Shown: positions 13,354-21,766 of the stretch, one piece after another
Numbering within the stretch: position 1 is the stretch's first letter
Layout of the letters: every line of letters begins with the position of its first letter
NCBI RefSeq assembly: GCF_014489555.1
Contig: NZ_CP060784.1
Span: 2,790,001 to 2,854,000, forward strand
Reading direction: 5' to 3'
Length of the DNA stretch: 64,000 nucleotides
Source: Hymenobacter qilianensis
GTDB taxonomy: Bacteria > Bacteroidota > Bacteroidia > Cytophagales > Hymenobacteraceae
Position numbers and translations under genes: made by a program
Notes under the pieces: model-generated
What the model was told of the DNA's origin: nothing
What the model saw: only the letters and a program-made list of their open reading frames with translations
The model's database searches: none

Positions 13354-15498
13354 GTGACTCCTGCTACTAAGAAAAAAATCGCCCTAGGCTTCGGCGTTCT
13401 CGTGCTGCTGTTGGCCGGCGCCGTTGGCATGTTCTTCCTGAAGCGCCAGCAACTTCTGGACTATGCTCTCGCCCAAGTCAAAACGCGGGTAGAGCGGAAG
13501 TATCCCGCGCAGCTTACCCTCGGGCCGGCGAAGTTTACCGACTTCAACACAGTGCGTATTGAGGGCGTTTCTTTCGTGCCTACGGGCAGAGACACGTTGT
13601 TGCGGGCCCATAGCATTAATGCTTCACTCAGCGCCCGCTCCTTATTCGCGGGTCGGCCGGTGTTTAGTAATCTGCAGATTGATAATGCTCGACTGACGGC
13701 ACTCAAAACGGCTACTACCGATAATTTTTCTTTCCTCTACAAAACAAAAAAACGCAAGACCACCGTGGCCCGAGATACCACGCAAGGCACCAATTATGGT
13801 CTGCTGCTGAACCAGCTAATCGAGGCCGGGTTCGATAATATCCCCGCTGAGGCTGATTTTAAGAACTTTCTTGTTACGTATCGTAGCCCTGGGCATGCGG
13901 CAACTATTGCTATGCCCAGCCTCACCATTGAGGATGGCAATATCGCGGGCCAACTGACGGCGACTTTCGATTCCGTCGAGAATAAAGTAGGTATTCAGGG
14001 GCGCGTAGAACCCCGCGACTATGCGGTGCAGGCCAAGGTATACGGCTTGAATAAGCGGCCCGTAGTATTCCCTTATTTACAGCAGCGCTATAAGGCGCGC
14101 GTACAGTTTGATACGTTGCGCTTTAGCCTGACCGATAAGGAATTAGATGACAATGAGCTGACGCTGCGTGGTACAGCCGCTGCCAATAACTTCGCTGTTT
14201 ATCAGGCCAAGCTTTCTGATCGGGATATTGTGGTGCGCAACGGAGGCATGGATTTCGTGGCTACGCTGGGCCAGGGGGCTTTTTCGCTGGATGAGGGCAC
14301 AAAGGTTACGCTGAATAAGATGGTGTTTTACCCCGCCATCAGTTTGCGCAAGCTGCCCGTTCAGCAGCGTCGTATTGGTAAAAAGCTGAACGGACTGACC
14401 TCCCGCAAAGACTTGCTGGCCGGATTGCAGTTCAGCGCCGATATAAAGTCAACTGAGACGACGGCCAACGACTTTTTCGCTTCGCTGCCAGAAGGCATGT
14501 TTGAAACCCTGGAGGGTACGAAGGGGGAAGGCACGCTCACATACAGCCTCAAGGCAGCGCTGGACATGAATAAGCTCGATAGCCTGGAGTTTAATTCAAC
14601 CCTGAAGAGCAAAAACTTTCGGATTACCCGCTGGGGTAATGAAGACCTAAGCAAGCTCAACCGCGCTTTTGCCTACACGGCATACAATGATAAAGGCGAC
14701 TCCATTCGCACTTTCCCCGTGGGGCCGCCCAATCGGGATTTCACGCCCTTCAACCGAATTTCAAACCATCTTAAGAACGCCATTCTGACGGCCGAAGACC
14801 CGCGTTTTTTTACGCATAAAGGGTTTATGGAAAAGGCTTTTGTGAAGTCGGCTATCCAAAACATCAAGGAGAAACGCTTTGCACGGGGTGGTAGCACTAT
14901 TTCGATGCAGCTGGTCAAGAACGTGTTTCTGACGCGCAAAAAGACGGTAGCTCGAAAAGCGGAAGAAACCCTCATTGTGTGGATTATTGAAAATACGCGG
15001 CTGGCATCGAAGGAACGCATGTTTGAGGTTTACCTCAACATCATTGAGTGGGGGCCAAAAGTGTACGGCGTGACGGATGCGGCGCGTTTTTACTTCGATA
15101 AATCACCCAGTGAGCTGAATCTATCCGAGAGCTTGTACTTAGCCAGCATTGTGCCCAAGCCTAAGTTCTACCGCTACTCCTTCGACAGCTACGGCAACCT
15201 GCGGGGTAGTGCGCGCTATTTTTACCGGCTGATTGCGGGTATTATGGCCAAACGGGGCATGATCTCCCAAAGCGCTTATGATGATTTATCGCTAGGAGTG
15301 GCGCTCAATGGTCCGGCCCGCAAGTACATCGTTACGGCCGTAGATACGGTACGAGCCTTCGCGCCCGCCGACTCCGCGCAGTTTGAGCCTCTGAATCTGA
15401 TTGACTTGCTTGGCGGCAATACAACGCCCGATGAGGGCGTAAATACCACCCCGCCGGATCAGGATAATAACCCTGCTCCAACCCCAAAACAGCCATAA
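13354..15498 (+). CDS. Membrane-anchored peptidoglycan glycosyltransferase (GT51) with AsmA-like N-terminal region
   Basis: Role: polymerisation of lipid II glycan strands at the periplasmic face. One N-terminal helix (residues about 9-29) is followed by about 430 residues of beta-rich sequence resembling AsmA-type lipid-transfer proteins. A GT51 domain follows at about 465-610. The GT51 motifs are present: catalytic Glu in ILTAEDPRFFTHKG, then GGSTISMQLVKN, then VYLNIIEWGPKVYG. No transpeptidase domain follows; the tail (660-714) is Pro/Asn/Thr-rich. Length is 714 aa. The start is GTG at 13354. The AsmA-like assignment rests on general pattern and is less sure than GT51. Confidence 0.85.
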   Translation: MTPATKKKIALGFGVLVLLLAGAVGMFFLKRQQLLDYALAQVKTRVERKYPAQLTLGPAKFTDFNTVRIEGVSFVPTGRDTLLRAHSINASLSARSLFAGRPVFSNLQIDNARLTALKTATTDNFSFLYKTKKRKTTVARDTTQGTNYGLLLNQLIEAGFDNIPAEADFKNFLVTYRSPGHAATIAMPSLTIEDGNIAGQLTATFDSVENKVGIQGRVEPRDYAVQAKVYGLNKRPVVFPYLQQRYKARVQFDTLRFSLTDKELDDNELTLRGTAAANNFAVYQAKLSDRDIVVRNGGMDFVATLGQGAFSLDEGTKVTLNKMVFYPAISLRKLPVQQRRIGKKLNGLTSRKDLLAGLQFSADIKSTETTANDFFASLPEGMFETLEGTKGEGTLTYSLKAALDMNKLDSLEFNSTLKSKNFRITRWGNEDLSKLNRAFAYTAYNDKGDSIRTFPVGPPNRDFTPFNRISNHLKNAILTAEDPRFFTHKGFMEKAFVKSAIQNIKEKRFARGGSTISMQLVKNVFLTRKKTVARKAEETLIVWIIENTRLASKERMFEVYLNIIEWGPKVYGVTDAARFYFDKSPSELNLSESLYLASIVPKPKFYRYSFDSYGNLRGSARYFYRLIAGIMAKRGMISQSAYDDLSLGVALNGPARKYIVTAVDTVRAFAPADSAQFEPLNLIDLLGGNTTPDEGVNTTPPDQDNNPAPTPKQP

Positions 15499-15604
15499 GC
15501 TGCTTGTTCTCTCTAGTCTAAGCGAGGGGAACAGTGTATCTGTCCGCTATTCAGTTAGCTAAAGGTGAGTGTTAAAAGCTGCGTTCCTGATAAAGGAACA
15601 TACG

Positions 15605-15650
15605 CCCACAAAAAAGCCCCCAGAAATAGTCTGGGGGGCTTTTTTGTGGG
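15605..15650. terminator. Bidirectional terminator between convergent genes
   Basis: CCCACAAAAAAGCCCCCAGA pairs with TCTGGGGGGCTTTTTTGTGGG around a short loop. A and T runs on the two sides allow termination of both the GT51 and terC transcripts. The arms are perfect except for C5 on the left and G6 on the right, an asymmetry seen in three other terminators here. Confidence 0.9.
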
Positions 15651-15657
15651 TATTCTA

Positions 15658-16602
15658 TTACTTATGCAATGGCAGCGTATCCTCCTTTTCCTTCTTGGGC
15701 AACATCAGAGATAGAATAACCGATATCACCAGAATAAAGCCTACCACTCCCAAAGAAATGGCCATAGGAATGTGGAAGTAATCGGTAATTAAAAGCTTGA
15801 AACCGATGAATATCAGAATCAGGGATAAGCCGTAGTGCAGGTAGTGGAAAAGCCGCATCAGGCCTTCCAAAGCAAAATACAAAGCCCGCAAGCCAAGTAG
15901 TGCAAACACATTAGAAGTGTACACGATAAACGTGTCGCGGGAGACGGCGAGGATAGCGGGAATGGAATCAGCAGCAAACACCACGTCGGTGGTTTCGACC
16001 ATCACCAACACTACAAACAGGGGAGTGGCGAAGAGCAGGTTTTCCTTGCGCACGAAAAAGCGCCCATCCTCTATCTTGCTGGTAATGGGCATGTAGCGGC
16101 TCAAGAACTTGACCACTGGATTGTTATCCGGATCTATTTCGGGCTCACTACCACTGGTGGCCATCTTTATGCCGGTATAAATCAGGAAGGCGCCCAGCAC
16201 GTAGAGCAGGAAGTGAAATTTAGCCAGCAAGGCTGCTCCCACCAGAATAAATATTGCCCGCAGCACCAAGGCCCCGATAATACCCCAAAACAGAATCTTA
16301 TGCTGATACTGCTGCGGAACCTTGAAGTAGCTGAAAATGAGCAGGAACACGAATAAATTGTCCACGCTCAGGGACTTCTCGATCAGGTAGCCGGTAAGGA
16401 ACTCTAGTCCGGCCTGCTGCCCCATCGTGCGGTACACGAGGTAATTGAAACAAAGAGAAAGTGCAATCCAGAAGGCGCTCCATCCCAGGGCTTCGCGCAT
16501 CTTTACCACGTGGGCCTTGCGGTTGAACACCAGCAAATCCAGCATTAGCATTGCCAATACAAAGATGTTGAAGCCAACCCAAAAGGCGGGGGTATTTTCC
16601 AT
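15658..16602 (-). CDS. TerC family integral membrane protein
   Basis: Role: TerC/Alx proteins are inner-membrane proteins linked to metal-ion (Mn) export and tellurite or alkaline responses. The 314-aa chain is almost wholly hydrophobic, with about eight to nine helices. It carries the family signature EKSLSVDNLFVFLLIF near residue 75 and VMVETTDVVFAADSIPAIL near 200, including the conserved acidic residues D/N and E/D within helices. A charged cytoplasmic tail ends KKEKEDTLPLHK. The start is ATG 16602. It is transcribed convergently to the GT51 gene and is separate from the downstream-oriented GT2 gene. Confidence 0.93.
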   Translation of the reverse strand: MENTPAFWVGFNIFVLAMLMLDLLVFNRKAHVVKMREALGWSAFWIALSLCFNYLVYRTMGQQAGLEFLTGYLIEKSLSVDNLFVFLLIFSYFKVPQQYQHKILFWGIIGALVLRAIFILVGAALLAKFHFLLYVLGAFLIYTGIKMATSGSEPEIDPDNNPVVKFLSRYMPITSKIEDGRFFVRKENLLFATPLFVVLVMVETTDVVFAADSIPAILAVSRDTFIVYTSNVFALLGLRALYFALEGLMRLFHYLHYGLSLILIFIGFKLLITDYFHIPMAISLGVVGFILVISVILSLMLPKKEKEDTLPLHK

Positions 16603-16669
16603 TCGTTGTTAGTAGGTAGATACTGGACCGCTGCCCGGCAGCAACTCCGCCGTAGGTGCCTTACCTCGT

Positions 16670-17455
16670 TTAGCGGGCCGGGGTTGCGGTCGTAACGGAA
16701 ATAGCGTCGGAACTGGCAACTGAAGTCCGATCGAAGCGACGAAACCAGCTGGCTACTTTCATCTGCACGACGCCAAAAAAAGCTTCTTTAAAAATACCCT
16801 TCGACATTTTGGAGGTGCCGCGGGTACGATCAGTAAAGATGATCGGGACTTCTTTTATGCGAAAGCCATACTTGTAAGCCAGCCATTTCATCTCAATCTG
16901 GAAGGCGTAGCCCACAAAACGGATTCGGTCGAGCTCAATAGTACGCAATACTTCTGCCGAATAGCATTTGAAGCCCGCCGTAGCATCGGCAATAGGCATA
17001 CCCGTAATGAAGCGAACATAAGCCGAGGCGAACCATGACATCAAAACCCGGCCCATAGGCCAGTTGACCACATTCACGCCCTGGCAGTAGCGGCTACCGA
17101 TGGCCATGTCGTAGCCTTCTACTGCGCAGGCTTCATAAAGGCGAGAGAGGTCGTCGGGGTTATGCGAGAAATCGGCGTCCATCTCAAAAATATAGCTGTA
17201 GCCGTGCTTCAGAGCCCAGCCAAAACCATGAATATAGGCCGTGCCTAGGCCCAGCTTGCCGCGCCGCTCTTCCAGAAACAGGCGGCCAGGAAACTCGTTT
17301 TGCAGCTCCCGCACAACCTGAGCGGTACCGTCAGGCGAGCCATCGTCGATGATGAGCACGTCGAAGGCTTTAGGCAACGAGAATACCTTGCGAATAATCA
17401 ACTCTGCGTTTTCGCGCTCGTTGTACGTCGGAATTAGGACCAGCCCATCATTCAT
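16670..17455 (-). CDS. Polyprenol monophosphomannose synthase-like GT2
   Basis: Role: transfer of a hexose, probably mannose, from GDP/UDP-sugar to polyprenyl phosphate (DPM1 family), soluble or membrane-associated. Motifs are LIPTYNERENAELII at the N-terminus, LIIDDGSPDGTA near 35, FEMDADFSHNPDDL near 87 (DXD) and SKMSKGIFKEAFFGVV near the C-terminus. At 261 aa from ATG 17455 it has the length of the single-domain DPM1 type without membrane helices. A TTG at 17485 would overlap the hemG stop and add ten residues; I prefer the ATG because homology begins there. It probably shares a transcript with hemG immediately upstream. Confidence 0.9.
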   Translation of the reverse strand: MNDGLVLIPTYNERENAELIIRKVFSLPKAFDVLIIDDGSPDGTAQVVRELQNEFPGRLFLEERRGKLGLGTAYIHGFGWALKHGYSYIFEMDADFSHNPDDLSRLYEACAVEGYDMAIGSRYCQGVNVVNWPMGRVLMSWFASAYVRFITGMPIADATAGFKCYSAEVLRTIELDRIRFVGYAFQIEMKWLAYKYGFRIKEVPIIFTDRTRGTSKMSKGIFKEAFFGVVQMKVASWFRRFDRTSVASSDAISVTTATPAR

Positions 17456-17481
17456 TGGATCAAAGATAGAAATATAGGCAC

Positions 17482-18811
17482 TCAAGCTGCACTCTTAGCG
17501 ATTTTTTCTGCCATCTGACGAGCGTAGCGCACACAGTCGGGCACGCCAACACCAGCCCGCCAATTGGCCACAGACTCTATTCCCTGCGTTGCCAGTTCAT
17601 CGGCTGCGGCATGAGCCGCTACGATATTTGCATCAAATTGCGGAATAGCCTTGGCCCAGTAGTATTGGTGCTGCCACAGCGGGGCGCTCTTAATTCCGTA
17701 GAAGCGGCTTAACTCCGTGTGTACGGCCGCCTTTTGCGCATCGGCCGGCTGCCCGGCATGAGCCCTGTATTGGCTGCCACCCACAAAGGTGGTAAACAGC
17801 ACCTGATCGGCAGGGGCTCGGTCAGGAAAGATAGAACTGGTCCAGATGCTGCCAGCCGCATAGGGCTGCTCTACCTTCGGGTGAAGGGCGCCAAAGCCAT
17901 CAAGCGCGTGGGTTACATCGGTGCGGCGGTAGGCGGTGAATACGGCCGCCATAGGCGGGTAATTCACGGAGGCCAGGGCCGAAGCTGCTTCCGGAAAAAG
18001 CGGTTTGAGCAGCGGCGCGGCGGCGTAGGCGGGCAGGGCCAAAGCAACTACATCGTAGGAGGTATCCGAAAAAGCCCCCCGAGCCGTCTGAACCAGATAT
18101 TTACCTGCCGCATCACGCGTCAGGCCCGTAACGGGCTGGCTGGTGTGGCGGTTGGTGAGGTGATGGGTAAGGGCTATGGCCAGCGTTTGGAGGCCGCCGC
18201 GCAGCGAAAAAATCTTGCGCCGTCCGCCGGCACCGCCCGATTTGGCCAAGCCGCGCAGCACCGATCCGTGCGTTTGCTCCAGGGCCGCGAGTTTCGGGAA
18301 AGTTTTGTGCAGCAGCAGCTGTTCCGGGTCGCCGGCGTAAATACCGGAGATGAATGGATTGAGGGCATAATCCACGACTTCAGACCCAAAGCGCCGCCGA
18401 AAAAAGCCCCCAGCGTCTCCTGCGTATTGATTGGGGCAGCCGGACGTACGAATTCGCGCAGCAGATTCAGCTTGGCTTTGAAGCCGAAAAAGCCACTGGT
18501 GAGCAAAGCCGGCGGCGAGGCCGGCAAGCGATGGTAGCGCCCATCGCGGAGTATATAGCGGTTGGCGCTGACGGCGGCCGTTTCCTGAATTTCGGTAGTA
18601 AGGTTCAGATCGGTGAGCAAGTCGCGCAGCTCGTCGCTGAGCTGCAGGGAGTTGGGGCCGGTTTCGAGCAGGTAGCTACCGCGGCGCTCGGTACGCAAAT
18701 TGCCCCCCAGCACCTCATCAGCCTCAAATAAATCGTACGCAATGCCCGCTTTTTGCAAGTAAAAAGCAAGCGTAAGCCCCGAAATTCCTCCCCCAGAATA
18801 GCGACTTTCAT
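17482..18811 (-). CDS. hemG: Protoporphyrinogen/coproporphyrinogen oxidase HemG/HemY type (two frameshifts)
   Basis: Role: FAD-dependent oxidation of protoporphyrinogen IX or coproporphyrinogen III in heme synthesis. After correction the N-terminus reads MKVAILGGGISGLTLAFYLQ, the Rossmann dinucleotide motif, then DLFEADEVLGGNLRTE. The C-terminal FAD region is NWRAGVGVPDCVRYARQMAE. The raw sequence has this in three frames. One extra base in C5 at 18790-18794 restores GGGISG, and one in C5 at 18407-18411 restores ETLGGFFRRRFGSEVVDYALNPF. The corrected length of 443 aa is normal. It lies directly upstream of the DPM1-like gene. Both breaks fall in five-base G/C runs, so sequence error is likelier than a dead gene. 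Confidence 0.88.
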
Positions 18812-18923
18812 AGTCAGCGAAAAATAAATGCCGCTAAGTTGTGCGAGCTGAACAGTGACCCACGAGCGACACTTTCATCAACACAACCTGCCGCTAATAA
18901 ATGCCCTTGATCAGCAGTGGCGT

Positions 18924-18931
18924 CAAAGGTA
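18924..18931 (-). promoter_or_regulatory. Bacteroidota -7 box upstream of hemG
   Basis: TACCTTTG on the minus strand matches TANNTTTG. It lies about 113 nt upstream of the hemG ATG and implies a long leader. No clear -33 element is visible. Confidence 0.4.
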
Positions 18932-18970
18932 AGGCCGCTAATTTGCCCCCCAGCCAGAATCAGTAGCTTT

Positions 18971-19516
18971 ATGCCAATGAATAACCCGCAAACTGCTACT
19001 TCCTCCCGCGCCAAAGCCATATTTCTGGACCGCGATGGGGTTTTGAATAAAGAAATCGGCGAATACGTCTGGCGCTTGGAGGACTTTGAGATACTGGAAG
19101 GCGTGCCCGACAGCCTGGCCCGCCTCAAAGCGGCTGGCTATCATCTGATTGTGGTGACCAACCAAGCTGGCATTGCCAAGGGCTTGTACACGGCTGCCGA
19201 GGTAAAGGCCTGCTATGCCAAGCTACAAGCAGCCTGCAATGATGTGCTGGATGCGCTTTACTTCGCGCCGGGGCATCCTTCGGTAAGCGAGTCGCTGCTG
19301 CGCAAACCGGATTCGCTGATGGTGGAGAAAGGCCTGGCCCGCTTTCATCTCGATCCGGCTCAGTGCTGGATAATCGGCGACCGGCTCCGCGACCTGGAAG
19401 CGGGTGCCCGCGCCGGCGTGCGCGGCATCTTGGTAGGCGACACTACGACTCATTCCAACCTCGTGCAAGCCAATGATTTAGTAGAAGCCACCGACTTCAT
19501 ACTCAGAAATAGCTAA
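18971..19516 (+). CDS. HAD-superfamily phosphatase, GmhB/HisB-N type
   Basis: Role: the best match is D-glycero-D-manno-heptose-1,7-bisphosphate 7-phosphatase or a related histidinol-phosphatase-type HAD enzyme. HAD motifs are present: IFLDRDGVLN near residue 17 (nucleophile and acid Asp), VVTNQAGIAKG near 58, RKPDSLM (motif III Lys) near 115 and IGDRLRDLEAG near 135. The zinc-loop cysteines of classical GmhB are absent: the loop reads APGHP where CPHHP is usual, and LLRKP where CxCRKP is usual. It is about 181 aa from ATG 18971; ATG 18977 is equally possible. A heptosyltransferase-like GT9 gene lies nearby, consistent with heptose metabolism. Confidence 0.8.
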   Translation: MPMNNPQTATSSRAKAIFLDRDGVLNKEIGEYVWRLEDFEILEGVPDSLARLKAAGYHLIVVTNQAGIAKGLYTAAEVKACYAKLQAACNDVLDALYFAPGHPSVSESLLRKPDSLMVEKGLARFHLDPAQCWIIGDRLRDLEAGARAGVRGILVGDTTTHSNLVQANDLVEATDFILRNS

Positions 19517-19532
19517 CCCGTTGCTGGCCTCT

Positions 19533-19588
19533 CTACACGCATCAAAGCCGGCCTCCCAGTGAAGGAAAGCCGGCTTTGATGCGTGTAG
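19533..19588. terminator. Long perfect inverted repeat between convergent genes
   Basis: A 20-bp perfect stem, CTACACGCATCAAAGCCGGC with its complement, flanks a 16-nt loop between the phosphatase gene and the convergent small lipoprotein gene. There is no U-tract on either side. It is probably a bidirectional terminator or 3' end stabiliser. Confidence 0.6.
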
Positions 19589-19603
19589 CAAAACCTTGGC
19601 AAC

Positions 19604-19756
19604 TTACTGCCGCGCGGCCGAAGTTTGTTCTGCGCTAGCCGTAATGGAAGACGAAACCTGGGTAGCAGGCTTGGTAGTGGAGTAAGCCGGGCACTTGGTG
19701 CGGCATGAGCCCAGGCCGGCCAGTCCGACAACGGCTACTAGAAGCAGTTTTTTCAT
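19604..19756 (-). CDS. Small lipoprotein, 50 aa
   Basis: The protein starts MKKLLLVAVVGLAGLGSC, a short lipoprotein signal with a lipobox ending in Cys18. A mature part of about 32 residues carries CPAYS and an Ala/Ser/Thr/Gln-rich tail. It is expected to be a lipid-anchored envelope peptide. I do not recognise a function. The ATG at 19756 is chosen because the signal peptide begins there, although the frame is open for 17 codons further upstream. It lies alone between a long inverted repeat and a leader region. Confidence 0.7.
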   Translation of the reverse strand: MKKLLLVAVVGLAGLGSCRTKCPAYSTTKPATQVSSSITASAEQTSAARQ

Positions 19757-20106
19757 GATAAAATACAAGTTGAGAGGAAATTCGGACGCTGATAATGCAT
19801 TCCTCAAATGTTATGCCCGATAACGGTCAGGCGCAATTTAAATTGTCTGTGAGGCTAGGAATTAGGTGGAGCCTACGCAAAATCAGTGCGTCAGCGTACA
19901 TCCTGTCCTCTAATATACTTCAGTCTTGTCCAATGTTCAATTGTAGGTAGTGTTAAGAACACTTTCCTGCGCGGAAAAACATCTGCGGATTGCTGCTGCC
20001 AGCTATTTATATTCTACAGTACTAAAAAAGCCCCCAAAGCGAACGTGGGGGCTTTTTTAGTACTGTAATGGCTTTGTAGCCTCAGGTTTGTCTATAAACA
20101 AAGACT
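19757..20106. other. Intergenic region, 350 nt
   Basis: It holds the leader of the small lipoprotein gene (AT-rich) and the strong terminator at 20016-20066 for the arginine decarboxylase transcript. I see no gene or RNA in 19810-20010. Confidence 0.6.
20016..20066 (-). terminator. Terminator downstream of arginine decarboxylase
   Basis: ACAGTACTAAAAAAGCCCCCA pairs perfectly with TGGGGGCTTTTTTAGTACTGT (21 bp) around a nine-base loop. It has the same AAAAAAGCCCCC core as other terminators in the window; here both arms have five G/C. Confidence 0.9.
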
Positions 20107-21507
20107 CTACTGCTGATAGCCCAGAATACGCATCATGCTGTCACTGTCCTGCTCATCGGCAAATACCCAATTGCGCAGCGTGCCGTCGGCGTCGCGGTCG
20201 AGGATGACGTGCTTGGGCGCCGGGATAAGGCAGTGCTTGAGGCCGCCGTAGCCCGAAAGGCTTTCCTGATAAGCGCCGGTATGGAAAAATCCAACGTAGA
20301 GCGGCTTGGCATCGGTGGGCTTGCGCTCGGGCAGGAACACCTGATAAATGTGCTTCTCGGCGTTGTAGTAGTCCTGCGAGTCGCAGGTGAGGCCGCCCAG
20401 CTGAATCTTCTTGTAAGACTTCTCCCAGCCATTCAGCGCCAGCATAATAAAGCGCTGATTCAGGGCCCAGGTATCAGGCAGGTTGGTGATGAAAGAGCCG
20501 TCGATCATATACCACAACTCCTTGTCATTCTGAAGCTTCTCATCCAGAATAGAGTAGATAGTAGCGCCGCTTTCGCCCACTGTGAAAATGCCGAACTCCG
20601 TGAAAATATGCGGCTCCGGCACACCTTCCTCCTTACAGATACGCTTGATGGTGCGCAGAATTTCTTCTACCATGTACTGATAGTCATATTCGGGCTGAAT
20701 GCTGGTTTGAATGGGCAAGCCGCCGCCGATATCAATAGTGGTAAGGGTAGGGCACACGCGGCGCAGCTCGCAGTATTTATGCACAAAGCGTGACAGTTCC
20801 GACCAATAGTAGCTGGTATCCTTTATGCCCGTATTGATGAAGTAATGCAGCATGGTGAGCTGAAAGCGCGGGTCTTCCTTGATTTTCTGCTCGTATAGCG
20901 GCACTGCATCGGCGTAACGAATGCCGAGGCGAGAAGTATAAAACTGGAAACGAGGCTCCTCGTCGGAAGCCAGGCGCATACCTATGTTGCACTTCTCGGT
21001 TACGTGATCGTGGTAATAATCTATCTCGGCGAGGTTGTCCAGAATAGGCATGCAGTTCACGAAACCCTCATTTATCAGCTCCGTGAGGTGCCGCCGATAC
21101 CGCTCGCGCTTGAAGCCGTTGGCAATGATATAGCTCTGCTTATTGAGCTTACCGCGCCGATACAGCTCGCGCACAATGTGAATATCGAAGCCCGAAGAAG
21201 TCTCGATATGAATGTCGTTTTTGAGCGCTTCCTCTAGCACAAAGCTGAAGTGCGACGACTTGGTGCAGTAGCAGTACGTGTAGGTGCCTTGGTAATCGGT
21301 TTTCTCGATAGCGTCCGCAAACCATTTTTTAGCCCGCTGAATCTGGGAGCTTATTTTAGGTAGATACGTGAGCCGCAGCGGGGTGCCATGCTCTTTCACG
21401 ATATCCATGAGCGGAATATCGTGGAAGCGAAGCTCGTTGTCCTGAACGGTGAAGTCGACAGTTGGGAAATCGAAGGTTTGGGAAATCAGGTCGTGGTAGG
21501 TATCCAT
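20107..21507 (-). CDS. speA: Arginine decarboxylase (fold III, PLP)
   Basis: Role: decarboxylation of arginine to agmatine for polyamine synthesis, cytoplasmic. The N-terminal barrel has YTYCYCTKSSHFSFVLEEAL near residue 76, where the PLP lysine is expected in CTKSS. DIGGGLPI near 260 is the phosphate-binding glycine loop. CDSQDYYN near 380 supplies the catalytic Cys/Asp region, and FFHTGAYQESLSGYGG is near 413. At 466 aa it lacks the long insertions of the 650-aa E. coli SpeA, as is usual in Bacteroidota. It is divergent from the arginase/agmatinase gene across 259 nt. ATG 21507 fits the family's N-terminus. Confidence 0.92.
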   Translation of the reverse strand: MDTYHDLISQTFDFPTVDFTVQDNELRFHDIPLMDIVKEHGTPLRLTYLPKISSQIQRAKKWFADAIEKTDYQGTYTYCYCTKSSHFSFVLEEALKNDIHIETSSGFDIHIVRELYRRGKLNKQSYIIANGFKRERYRRHLTELINEGFVNCMPILDNLAEIDYYHDHVTEKCNIGMRLASDEEPRFQFYTSRLGIRYADAVPLYEQKIKEDPRFQLTMLHYFINTGIKDTSYYWSELSRFVHKYCELRRVCPTLTTIDIGGGLPIQTSIQPEYDYQYMVEEILRTIKRICKEEGVPEPHIFTEFGIFTVGESGATIYSILDEKLQNDKELWYMIDGSFITNLPDTWALNQRFIMLALNGWEKSYKKIQLGGLTCDSQDYYNAEKHIYQVFLPERKPTDAKPLYVGFFHTGAYQESLSGYGGLKHCLIPAPKHVILDRDADGTLRNWVFADEQDSDSMMRILGYQQ

Positions 21508-21622
21508 TAGGGGAAGTAAGGAACTGAATGGGTAGAATTAGGGGACGAAGTGGTCAGGTGATAAATCACTAACTGCCTTTTCCGCCAGTTAACAACAGAT
21601 TGGCCTTTTGCGGGCTTTTCCG

Positions 21623-21630
21623 CACCTTTG
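21623..21630 (+). promoter_or_regulatory. Candidate -7 box for the arginase-family gene
   Basis: CACCTTTG differs from TANNTTTG at the first base. A TTG at 21600-21602 lies 20 nt upstream, the usual -33 spacing. The predicted leader to ATG 21767 is about 130 nt. Confidence 0.4.
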
Positions 21631-21766
21631 TGGGCCGGCAAAGATAGGCGGTAGGTGGGTACTCCGATATGGGGCGCCCAGGGCGAGAGCGGTGAGACGT
21701 GGTCCTGCTCTCTGGTATTCGGCCAAGGCCCTTAGCCGTCCGTTCCTGTCGGCGCATCGTTCTTTT

